DNA from: Nymphaea colorata
Taxonomy: Eukaryota; Streptophyta; Magnoliopsida; Nymphaeales; Nymphaeaceae
Assembly: GCF_008831285.2 (NCBI RefSeq)
Contig: NC_045145.1
Location: 15,560,802-15,624,801, forward strand
Direction: 5' to 3'
Length of the DNA stretch: 64,000 nt
Shown here: positions 1 to 11,800 of the stretch, piece by piece
How positions within the stretch are numbered: position 1 is the stretch's first letter
Layout: every line of letters begins with the position of its first letter
The notes under the pieces: model-generated
Databases searched by the model: none
Seen by the model: the letters and a program-made list of their open reading frames with translations, nothing else
What the model was told of the DNA's origin: nothing
Made by a program: the position numbers and the translations under genes

Positions 1-3000
1 TGCACATAGTTTGGTAAAGATTCCACCAACCCAAAATAAGGAGGATGTTTGAGCAGTGATATAAAAGACCATGTCAACATGCGCAGGGGCGGAGCGAAGG
101 GGGGCCTGGCCCTACCTCAAAAATTTTTTTTAAAAATTTGCATGTAAATTTTAGAAAATTTCACTTGTTTTATATAAAAAAAATTTGAAAAATGATATTT
201 GGGTCCATGTTAAAATTTAAAAACTTTCATTCGGCGCCTCTCATAAAAACTTTCTGGCTCTGCCCCTTAACATGCGTGAGGCATCCACCTGTACCAAACC
301 GTTTCTTTGGCCGTAGCTACTATAAAATCAAAGTTATTTGATAACATTTTGTTAGTATACCAGCCGATAAGGGGTCTGCTACATAAAATCATGATCCTTA
401 GAGATTGTTTCGCCGCAGAAACATCATGTAAATGTTTCATAAATCTATCCTAAAGATTGGAGCAGGTTCATGAGTCTTACTTGTGTCATAGATGATTCCG
501 ATGTATCAGATTTATTCAAAGAGTTCATGTAGATCTGACTAGCTAAACATTTAGAAATTTTAAAAATCAAAATTTTGTTGTTGCCATGAGTTTCCACTGG
601 GTAATACCAAGTAATTGCGATAAGCATCCCTCTTTTTGTAGTAAATAATTTCTAAAATTAGGAGAAAATTAATGCAGATCTGTAAACACTCAATAGATGC
701 TAATGAATTGGAAAAAAAATTAAAAATATATATTTAAAGTTTGAGCAAATAACAAATCATTCCTCACTTTTTAAAGTTTAATAAATACTCGTTAAACTCT
801 AATTAAGAAAATCTGTAAAGAGCCGCCTGCTGATAGAAAGCATTATTTTTGTATGTAAGATGACAAAAATATAATGCATCTACACACCGATTTCATCCTT
901 TTTCTCACAATGGACTTTATTTTTCTCCTTTCTTTTTATTTTTGTAACTCCCATTTTCCCACAAAAGAAAACGACGGTTTGAATAAAATGATTCTGTGAT
1001 TAAGATTGCAATAAACAAAGATTTTCGATCTGCAGAATCTAGCAAAAGTTAGGCAATTGGACTGCACCGGCCCTACCATGTGCACTGAGGTCACTGAATC
1101 GAGTCCCACCATTAAAGGTCCCTTTCACATCACAGTCATTCGTTTAGCCGTCAGTATGTGTTCCACTTGCATATAAATGTCTGTTTGGAAGCCTCAAAGA
1201 TGGCCTGAAGATTATTCCCGATACCTACACTGTCAACATTAAGTTTATATAAATTAAATCATGATTTTGATATATGATTTGGGAAATTACATAAGAACAA
1301 ATAGAAACTCTGAAAAATCGAAATAAGAAAAGGAAGGTTTTTTCTTCTAAGTTTTATGATCAGAATGTGTTTCGTATAGAATGATGAAAATATTTCAACT
1401 TTTGAGATAGATTCACGAAACACTATATTATCGAACCTACTTTATATATGGGGCAGGTTTATAAAATAGTAATAAGCTATTACTATTGCTAAACGACGAT
1501 GCATTAAGTATCAAGTGATTATCGTGATTATTATATTATATATTGCATTTTATGTGTTTTTTTTTTACTTTTCTAATTACTTTAGAAATTAAAAAAAAAA
1601 CAAAGAAATAAGTTGATATAGGCTGTGATGTATGTCCGTCCATACACCATATTGGTTAGCAAACCGAAATGGCATCGATTTCGAGGTAGTAACATAGACT
1701 TCTTTGCCATTGGAAGTTTTTTTTTTTTTAATTTAAGCAAATCATCTCACTCAATCATTTAAAAATGAAGAATTTTAAAATGTGGCCACTGGAAAAAAAA
1801 TTCTGAATAATGTGTAGGACCCATGTTATAACTCTCTTATAGGACGCCAATAAATCAAATTTTATGTGCATTCAAGGAGAGAATGTCAAACAAAAAGAAG
1901 GCAACTCAATTATTCGCCTAGCCGTTGATCACTACATATAATTAATTTATTAAAATATTATCTTGAGAATCTAACCTGATAAATTGATCTTAAGAGTAAT
2001 TTGGGGAGAAATATTTATTAAGCTTGTCGTTCTTTTTACTTTAACAACGTTTTTTAATTAATAAAAAAAAAAGAATGGCTCTTATAACATCAAAATTTTG
2101 ATAATAGAAAGATAATTTTTTTACAAAAAATATAATATCTAAAGAGAAATGAACCCTGGATATATTCTTAACTCCAAAATTGAAAAAAAAAAAGTTATAG
2201 TGCCGCATGAAAAAGAAGTTGTATAGTAACAAAAATGAAAACGTTAGTGGAGCAGTCGTGCTGCCTATTTTTATCGATAGGTACATCACTGTGGAATTAT
2301 TGCGCCTACCGTTCACGGCGTCGACCTAATATGATTATAAATACCAACTGACAACGATGCTTAGTCCCTGAAAAAGCATAAAGAAGGATCAACCTCCCCA
2401 TATAAAATTTTCCTCCCAAACTTCAATGCATTTAAATACTAGCGGCACTGCACATAAATGCCTCCCCTCCTCTTCATTTTTCTATACTCAAATCTCTTCA
2501 ACACAGTATTATATTTCACAAAGTCAAGCACTTATCATGCACAAGATATCAGCCATTCATCATACATATTAATATTATAAGGCACTGAGATTGGCCTGAT
2601 GACGCCCCTTACACATGAGACAAACATTCAAATATAGAGTCCCAAAGGTGTCAGTGGGTCAGGCTTGTGCTGGACCAGGAAACAGATCTGGATCCAATTG
2701 AATTAAAACAATGCCAAAGGGGAGGGTCTGATCTAAATCCACGGTTCTGAGGATCTCAAACTCGAAACTATCAAATTCCCGTCGTTTAGATTTATTTGGA
2801 TCCATAGCGTTCTATACGCAATGACATAAGGACACGATCTGTAACAAATTTAACTTGGTAGACAGCCTCGAATGCTATGTTGGTATGACCACAGCCGTGA
2901 CCTCATCAGTTGGAAGATGGGGGGTTGAGCCACATCATATTGCATTCCACAACTTCAACTAAGGCACCTAATTTTTGCCCATAAAAAACATAATTACCAT

Positions 3001-4300
3001 GTTTTAGTACCTTTTCAATACTTGGGGCTTTAAGTTTTATATTTCCTCACAAAGAAAGGCATCAAAGTCTCAACGACCAATACAATTCTATATTATCAAG
3101 TTTCTTGATATATATATATATATATATGGAGGTGACGCATTTTATCTTATTTACTACCTTGGGACAGAATTTGATGATATCACCAAGACGTTCTTGAATA
3201 AATAGATGATGTCAATATAGACTGAAACTAAACTATTAGTTTATCATGCCAACTCAATCTCATCTAGGTAAACTATCACAATGTTGCCACCAGTCTTGAC
3301 CTAGATTGGACCCGGACCCAGATCCCACCCTGGTACTGTAACATATGAACCAGAGATGGCCTGAATAAAGAAAATCACCATCTTCTTACATCAACAACAT
3401 TATAAAAAACTACGGGTCATAATCTGGATCCGAGTTTGGTAAGATCCTGTGGGAAATAGTTCAGGTTATTCGCTAATATTAAATTGAGACATCGTCCAAT
3501 TTAATACGGGTTGAATTCGAATCTGATCCGATTTGTTGGGAAAGCCTTGACATCATTTAGGAATGTAAACAGATGAATATATCTAATTACTGATTTGATT
3601 TTGAACCAATCTTATCATGATCTTTCTAAATGAGTTGATTCAAATTCAATTCCATGGACAAATTCGCCTCAATTGTTAACTTTCTTAACAGTAATTAATC
3701 CGTTTTATCATTTTATATCAATTAGTTAAATCTTTTTGACTAATTCGCAACCGATTCAGGTCAATCGGCCTTTACAAACTGTTTCCAACCATTTAGTTGG
3801 ATCCGGTAAACACATCTAGTGTCAATCACTAAATGGATTTGGATCTGACACATAATTTCGTAGCTGAATCCAAATTCGCATACGATGTCAGACTGGGATC
3901 TGATAAACAGGGATCCAAATTTGGCGAGGACCACCAGGAAGGAACAGTGTGTCCCATTCAACGAAGGAAATCGAGTGCCTAGAAAGATCGTGAACTTGGC
4001 TTTGTTTGAAGCGTCCCCCCATGTGATACTGCCTCCAATGATTCGTTTGGCCCACAAAATTGAATGCTAAGTCACAAGGGACGTCCCCTTCCTCTGGCTG
4101 TGCGTGCGTCTCCTGTGTTCGGACTCACCGGACTCACACAACCACTGTTGATATTAAAAAGAAAAAAGATTTACTAAAAGCAGTTTCGCACCAAATATAT
4201 TGAACCACTTTTTTGAAATATTTGCAACATTTTGTGTTCTACGGAAAATTAATCACGAAAAGTGTTTTAATGAGGTAAAAAAAAAAGGGAAAAATCTAAA
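1..4300. other. AT-rich intergenic spacer
   Basis: No reading frame here looks like a protein gene. Frames are short, AT-rich and broken. The stretch holds many A and T homopolymer runs, a short (TA)n tract near 3110-3127, and one MITE at 84-268 listed separately. Around 2640-3540 there are phrases rich in ggatcc, gatccg and similar words that look like decayed repeat sequence, but I could not define ends. Confidence 0.6.
84..268. mobile_element. hAT-type MITE, 185 bp
   Basis: The left end reads CAGGGGCGGAGC and the inverted right end AAGGGGCAGAGC, a terminal inverted repeat matching at 10 of 12 bases. It is flanked by a perfect 8-bp direct repeat, AACATGCG, at 76-83 and 269-276. An 8-bp target-site duplication is the signature of hAT-superfamily insertion. 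There is no coding capacity, so it is non-autonomous. The same terminal motif recurs at 61804-62025 and, as a remnant, at 50177-50226. The perfect duplication suggests a fairly recent insertion. Confidence 0.8.
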
Positions 4301-4479
4301 ACGGGAATGATCACGGGGCGGCTTTCAGCTCCGTGTGAAGGGGGACGGGGCACCGGCCGAACCGGTTACCCACGCGGGTTCGGTCGACCGCATCAACGGG
4401 CTCGCACTGCCTGCTCCCGGTCACCCCGTGGACCCCGGGGCAGTTTTAAGAGTTTTGAGTGGAGCTTCTCAGCAACCCC

Positions 4480-5504
4480 CGGGACCCTCACTCTCTCTCT
4501 CACACACTCTCTCTCCTGTGCGTGTGTGCCTGTGAGGAGGAGCTCTAGCTGTGGGGAAAAGCTGCCATCGTCGTCTGCGTCCGTTGCGTGCTCAGAGGGC
4601 CAACCCTTCTCTCACACAGCTCCACCTCTTCTCTCTCTTTCTCTTATTCTCGCTACGTTACGGCTCCCCGCCCATTCCACTCGTTTGGTAACTATTTCTT
4701 CCGCCTGCGTCGTGTGTGCTCCTTATTCATTCCATTCCTTTCTGTACCGCTCTCTGTCTCTGTCGCTCGCGGGAGGACTCATCTCCAAGATTTTCAGATC
4801 CGTCGCGTTTAAGATCGGGGCTGTTCTCCAGATCTTGGAGGCCGAGACGACGGAGTGAGCTGCGTTTGGCTCTGCATTTGGGTTCTCCGGTTGATAATTT
4901 TTAAAGAACAGCGGGGCGATTCCGTTGCTGTAGCTTCTTTCTTTTTCTTGCTTTTGTCTTTTCTTGTGTTTACCGGCCGAATCTCGGGGTCGCCTTCGAG
5001 GAACAGTGGCCGGAAGCCGTTGGTCGATCTAGATTGGCGGTGGATCGGGCAGCCGGGAGCGATCCGCGACAAGCTGCTGGTTACTTCATCCAGATATCGA
5101 GTGTCTTATTTTTCTTGTACTCCGATTCGGCTGTCCGTTCAATTGAACCATTTGTCTGCATTTGGATAGTCGGATCCGGATGAGGAGTATTAGCTTTCGA
5201 GGGTTTTGTTGGTAAAAATTTGGATCGTCCGAGCAGGCTCTGTAATTCGGTCTGTTCATTTTCTTGTGTTTTTGGAGAATTCTACTCATTAGACCATTAG
5301 TCGTGCAAAATAGTAGATCTGAGGACGAAGGATCGGCCTGCTCGGTGGAAAAGAGATTGAGTTTTGGGTTAAGAGTGGCCGGAGCATCAAAATTGGCCCT
5401 GCAATCAGGAGTCTTGGTGTCAGATCGTTGGACCGTCCGTCTAACTACGAGTGGCGAGGGATCCGTGTGAAATGCGATTGGGATAGGTCTGATTTTGCTC
5501 GATC
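4480..5504 (+). promoter_or_regulatory. 5' leader and proximal promoter of the ALKBH10-type gene, with two short uORFs
   Basis: This block is much richer in G and C than the spacer before it and has CT tracts at about 4489-4520 and 4620-4650, common near plant transcription starts. Between about 4500 and the main start at 5505 I find only two ATG triplets. One opens an 11-residue upstream frame (5180-5215, ending TAA). The other opens a 4-residue frame (5472-5486, ending TAG) 18 bases before the main ATG. The main ATG has A at -3, a favourable context. The true transcription start, and whether a leader intron exists, cannot be read from sequence alone. Confidence 0.45.
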
Positions 5505-8500
5505 ATGCCATCCGGAGATGCAGCGATCAAGAGCGGTCCACGCGTAGGCATTCCAGATAGAATGCAGTTTCAGAGCGGCAATGATGTTCACCAGCGGCAG
5601 TGGTTCCCCGACGAGCGGGACGCCTTTATCTCTTGGCTAAGGGCTGAATTTGCGGCAGCAAATGCAATCATCGACTCCCTCTGTTATCATCTGAGGTGCA
5701 TTGGGGACCCAGGAGAGTACGAGGTTGCGATTGGGTGCATCCAACAGAGACGGTCTACATGGACACCTGTGCTCCATATGCAGCAGTACTTCTCAGTGGC
5801 AGACGTGGTGCACTCTCTTCAACAGGTTGCTTGGAGAAGGCAGCCCAGACATCCGGATCCATCCTCAGCAGCAGGCTCCTATCTGCATCCGAAACCAGAG
5901 CCCAAAAAACCTTCTCTGCAAATTGTGGGCGGAAGACATGGTAACAGGAGCACGGCTGTGGAAAATGCAAGGGAGAATCATGGGGCGGATGCAGATTCAC
6001 ATTCTGCTAATCAAGAAACGTCATCATCATCTGTTAGTACCAAAAAGAGCTCAGCCAATGATATTTCTGGGGCGGAAGTCAGTAAGCCTGAGTCTGCGTC
6101 TTCTGGGCTGAGCGTTATCTCTTCTGAGAATAATGAAGGAGCAGAGACGGAACAAAAGGGAAGCAATGACGTGGTATTAGAAGCCAATGGAACAAAATCT
6201 GGAGATGTTAGCGAAGGTAAGTGAATGAACGTTCAAGGTTTAGATCTTGGTCCTTTCAGTTTGTGCGATTCATTAGTATCATTAAGGGATCGCGATAATC
6301 AAAATTAAAAAAAGTAAAAAGCGACTTTATTGATTTTTTCTTACACGTCAGGATGGGGTGTCATAAGCGCCTTCCAAATTTTACCTGTAGTTCCACGCTG
6401 CTTGCATGACGACATCCTGTCCTATTCTGTTCTTTCTCATTTTTATGAAGGGATGGTATTAGGTTACACAAGGCGCATATTCCATTTCTATAAGTCAATT
6501 ATATGCATTTCTGATTATTGAATTGGTGGGTTTGATTATGCACCGGATCCCATCAGGCGTGATGCAATTCAGCCTGTTTCTAGTGAAATGGTGCTAAAAG
6601 GATGCAGAATGTCCTGTGGCGATAGATGGATAAACCCTGAGCCAGATTACAGCTTACAAACGGTGGCAACTTTATCAAACTGAATGTATTAACTATTAGA
6701 ATGTTACAAATCATGGGGAAACCCGTTTTGTAAAAGGTATAAAAGAACTAAATTACAGAACCTCAGGAAACAAAAGCGACAAAGGCAGGGTGCTACACTG
6801 CCAAACTTTATAATTGTAAACCGTTTTTTGCAACAGCAGCTTGTGTTATTTTTGTTTTATTGGAGTGGAATCGTACAATATTCACCAACAAGGCGTGAAA
6901 GTGGATCTAACAGAGTTTCAATATGCATAATTTATATCTTTATGCTTCCTCGCAACATCATGGCCTCCTATATTTGGTGATCCTGCTTTCTGTAATGCAG
7001 AAAAGATTCTGGCTGTACGTTTTTTCTCAAAATTTTCTAGATTATGTGGAGGCACATTCTTGTATGCAGAATTTACCTGGAAGAAAACCATTTATCTCTT
7101 GTTAAATGAACTCGGTTGGCTTTTTTGAATTTTATAAATAACATTTTTAAATACTAAAAGTATTGGGTGGCATGAGAAAAAGAAAAAAGGTACATAAGGA
7201 AAGTATCTATTAAGAGTAAATATTGGACTTAGTTGGTACTAAATTAGTAATTTATCCTTGCCAAAACTAAAATTAAAGTGAAGTTTGAACTGATATTTCT
7301 AAAAAATTGTTAAGAGAAGCTAAATACATTAGGACTTGGCTGTTCAAATCTCTGACCAATTGACTGATTGGCCTTGTCTGTTGTCTGGTGACTAGGCTCT
7401 GGCCTGAAAGTCATCCATGCCTAGTTGGGCAACTAGTCTACCAAGTAGGTCAATTGTCGGTGGTTTGAGATCACAAAATTTAAATTTTGTTGGATTCATT
7501 TTCGCCTTTCCTTTAAGTAGGATAACTTTTAGACAGCTAAAAAACTGTTATAAACACCTGCAGTATTCTTACTTTTTTAGATTCTCTGTGATCGTTTGGT
7601 ATATGTGGTTTACTTGACTCATAAGTCATAATGATATTTTTGTCTTTTATTACTTTTATCTCTCTAATTGTTCTGGTGTTTTACACTTCTATATTGATTT
7701 TATCTTAGTCAACTAACATGGACTGAGTCGACTGACTAATATCCTGACTTGTCATTTAGGGCCTTGATGGACCTGTGTCCAAACATCAAATTTTGGTAAC
7801 ATAGTTTCAGATTGAGTGATAAGGAGCAAATACATGGATGATGCTTATGGGAATGAGTGCGCTAGGAAGAAAATGTTATGAGGAAGTCAATGATGCTATT
7901 GTGTTCTCCATCTTAAATTTCATTACTGGCATGGGCGGCTGAAGAAAACCTTTGCCTTAGTTCACAAAATTGGAGCTTGAACATAGCTTAGCCAAGCCAC
8001 TGAACTGACCAGTTGTGACTAGGGTTTGAGTTGGATGAGTAAATTAAAATTATGAAACTAATAAGAAGTTATAAAGACACAAACATGTTAATGGGGATGC
8101 ACACCACACACACACACACACACACATCTAAATCGTATAATCTTATATCTTCATATACACTGTTCATTTTTATATAATTATATCACTAGCATATTCTGCG
8201 CATTCTTCGTAATTGATGTATGTAATTTATTAATCGAATGTTTGTTAATATTTAAAGATGTCTGCGCAAAGTGTACATGGTTGGTTCTTTATATTCTGTA
8301 TATCCTATATGTGTGTGTGTCTGATGGATAAAATAGAGAACATGTATAAAACATAGAAACATGTATAGAAAAGATTTTTAGATTACTTGTATATTGTATG
8401 TAGATTTCTGTAACTTTGTACAGACAAATGGTTCTTTATATTCTACATATCCTACAAATGTATTATCTATTTTCTATTCTCTGTGTATATGAATATATAT

Positions 8501-8798
8501 GTGTATAGGTACATATACAATCACATATGTGTATATATTAATGTATAAATTTATATTGTAAATCCATGTAAAAAGACATGTTTTAAATTTGTGACTAAGA
8601 TTCTATAAAACTAAAAGTTTTGTAATCAACAATCACAATTTATTTACTTTATAAAACTTATCTTGTATATCCAAAAACTACAAACTTTATGTTGGTTTTC
8701 ATAGTTGTGGTATAGAAAACACATTTACATAGTTAGTTTTTTCGTCAAAATACAAAAGTATTTGACTGAGTGGACCAGTTGGCTGGTCCTTACTAATT

Positions 8799-8895
<97 letters not shown>

Positions 8896-11800
8896 TATGT
8901 ATGTATATCTTGTAGATAAATAAAGAACATATACAGACCATATCAAGTATGTTTGTATACACAGTTCAATGCCATGTTAAAAGAGAAAAGTGCAAAAAAT
9001 ACACCAGAAGAGGGTGAAAGCATCTGTTGAACAACTATTTCTATAGTAGGTTGTCAAAATTATAGTTGGTCAATGACTAAGCAACCCTAGTTGGGTGACT
9101 AGACAACACTAGTTGCTGGTGACTTGCTTGCCCAGGATTAGTTGTCAAAATAGTGATTTGTCTGACTGACTAGTAGCTGGTTTAATATCTTGGTAACTCA
9201 GCCAACTTACAGACAAGACTTCGGTCAAAACCTGGTTCGCAACCCTGGACACTTATGTCACATAGGTACGGGTACCAGTGCCGGTGCGAGTATGGTCTAT
9301 TTCCAAAAAACTTGGGTGTGGGGGTATGGCCGTATATATATATATATCAAATAAACAATATATAAAATATATATCAATAGATCTTGCAGTAGTGTTTTTA
9401 AGAAACCTATGAAAAACTTTAAACATATGGACAACCGAGCAGCCCCTTCGATAGTCAAATATGAACATCAGTCAAACTTTCACATCCAAAACACAGCTCA
9501 ACATTGTGGAACTTGAATCTAAGCACTAAATGCTGAACTGGAATGTCTCAGTTACAGAAAATGCAGGATTTAGGCACCAAATATAGAAGATATTGGAATG
9601 GCTCAGCATTGTGGAGCATGGTTGCACATAAATGTAAAAGAGAAAGGGTAGACAATGTGATTTTCGAAGAAGAAAAAGAAAATTAAAAATGAAAAACCAG
9701 TAAAAGAAGAAAAACAAAAATACTACTAAGAACAACAATAAAAAAGAAAAAATAGTTCATGCAGGAAGGTCACCAGAGGTCGCTGGAGTTATTGCTCAGC
9801 ATACAACGGTGAGAAGAGCAAAACAAAACCCACAATTCTGTCGAGTTTCTGTGTTTTTGAAAGAAAATATGAAAACAAAAAAAAAACCTTAAGTTTTTGA
9901 CGAAAATGGACTCGGTCAATATTGACCGAGTCTGTTTATAGACGGATACGAACTTGGGTACGTTGACTGTACCCGAGCCGTGTTTGAGGGCGTACTCGTA
10001 CCAATGTCGCACCCAACCGGTACGGGTACTCCACCAAAAATAACGTACCCATGTTACATAGTTGGACACCAAGTCAGTGATTTCTCCAACCATGACCTGT
10101 ACTTTCCCATTGTTGACTTGTTAATCTGGCTACATTGCGGATTTTTTTTTACATGACAACATGTATATGTAGATTGTGTTACAATTATCGAATAATTCAA
10201 GTTTGTATAGGCTTTAAATTTGGATTTCTTATAACTTTTTTGTCAAGATTATTTTGCTATCTTTGTTCACCTTACTTTCTCAAATTTTTTCTGTATCTAT
10301 TGGAATCTTATCTTAGAATTGCCATCTGTTGATTGGGAAAGGTATTTTACATTTTAGCTTGATTATTCATTCAGGTCATCATAAAAATGATGTTCAAGAG
10401 GATGATTCTGACATTAAAGAGAAACAAGAGGACAAGCAAAATGGTGTTCCAATCCCTAAAACTTTTATGAATTCTGAAATCTTGGATGGGAAGGCAGTAA
10501 GATACTTTTCTCATGTCTGTGATTATGTTCCTTTCACTCTTTAGTAGGATCCTTTCTACAAATTTCTGGAGGGGCTAATATTCATTTCCCTTTTTACTAC
10601 ATTCTAGTTGATAGGGCTATAACTGGGGCTAATATTGAAGTTTTTGTTGTGATTAGATAAATATTGTTGAAGGGCTTGAACTATATGAAGACCTTTTTGA
10701 TAGCTCGGAAATCTCAAAGCTTTTCTCATTGGCAAATGAACTTAGAGCTGCCGGTAGAAGAGGCGAGCTTCAAGGTGAGCCAATTCTCTTTTAATTTTGG
10801 CTTCAATTGTACTTTCTTTAGGCTCTTCACGTTCTAATGGCTTAGATTTTGTTTTTGTTGTGCTGGTGAAGAAAGAATTTGTGGTGAAATGATGTAATTG
10901 GGTTGAAAATTTCCCATGAAAATGTTATGCTTTGCTCGTGATGTCACTGCAGCTTCTTCTTCTTCTTTCCATTCTTTGTTGATTTAGGCATCAAATGAAG
11001 AAGTTGTCTGCAGTATCTAGTTGGATTCTTATCTTGATAGAAGATAAGCAGGTATTAGGACTGTCTCCTGTTTATGTTTTGAGTGGAATCTGGGCTGATT
11101 AGTAATGATATGCTGGCGAAGGCTAAAAAATGCACTTCTGGTCCTTTTGTTCAACTGTGATTTTTATTTGCTTCTTGTACGTTTCATAACCCATGCTTTA
11201 GCGGTGAAGAAGCATGAAAAAAACAGTGGGCATTGGTTTGCTTTATTAAAGTGCTGGACAAGGAAATGTAGTATCATTCATCCATTGGTTCTTGGAGGAC
11301 AATTGGCAGAGTATTACACTATCTTGTCACGAATTATTGTGATTGCACTAATTTAAGGCCTGTAATGCTTTCTGTTTATTGGTTTGGTTTTTACTTTTTA
11401 CCACCCTACTGAGTGTACTTTGTATCATGTTTGCTCTCTGCTGGTTATGGGATCATATTTTATCCTAGCTGAATCATTCTGAGTACGTTTGGGGGCAGGA
11501 TGCAAACTCCCATTTAGTTCTCACCTTCATTTGAATTCTTTTTAGGACAATATTGATTTGTATGGCTTCATATTCTGTTCAATAACAAATTCCTCAAACT
11601 TAGACCGTAGCTATTTTTTGGCAGTAATCTCCTATTTTGTTGTATTTTGCATGTACTGGGGCATTTGAACAAGCTATTTTCAATTCTGTTATCGGAAGTT
11701 ATTAATGCATAGGTTTTCTATATGAATGACTATTTAACAAACAGACTTTTGTCCAGCAAACCTATCCTGTGACTTCTTGGATCCAAGTAGACCTTTGGCC

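Noticed and set aside
4307-4858. 183-codon plus-strand frame upstream of the demethylase
   Set aside because: It lies across the CT-rich promoter and leader, its composition follows base bias (Ser, Leu, Arg), and no homology is apparent.
9770-10093. 107-codon minus-strand frame as a transposase fragment
   Set aside because: It lies in the non-autonomous hAT-like element but has no transposase motif, and much of it is translation of terminal repeat words.
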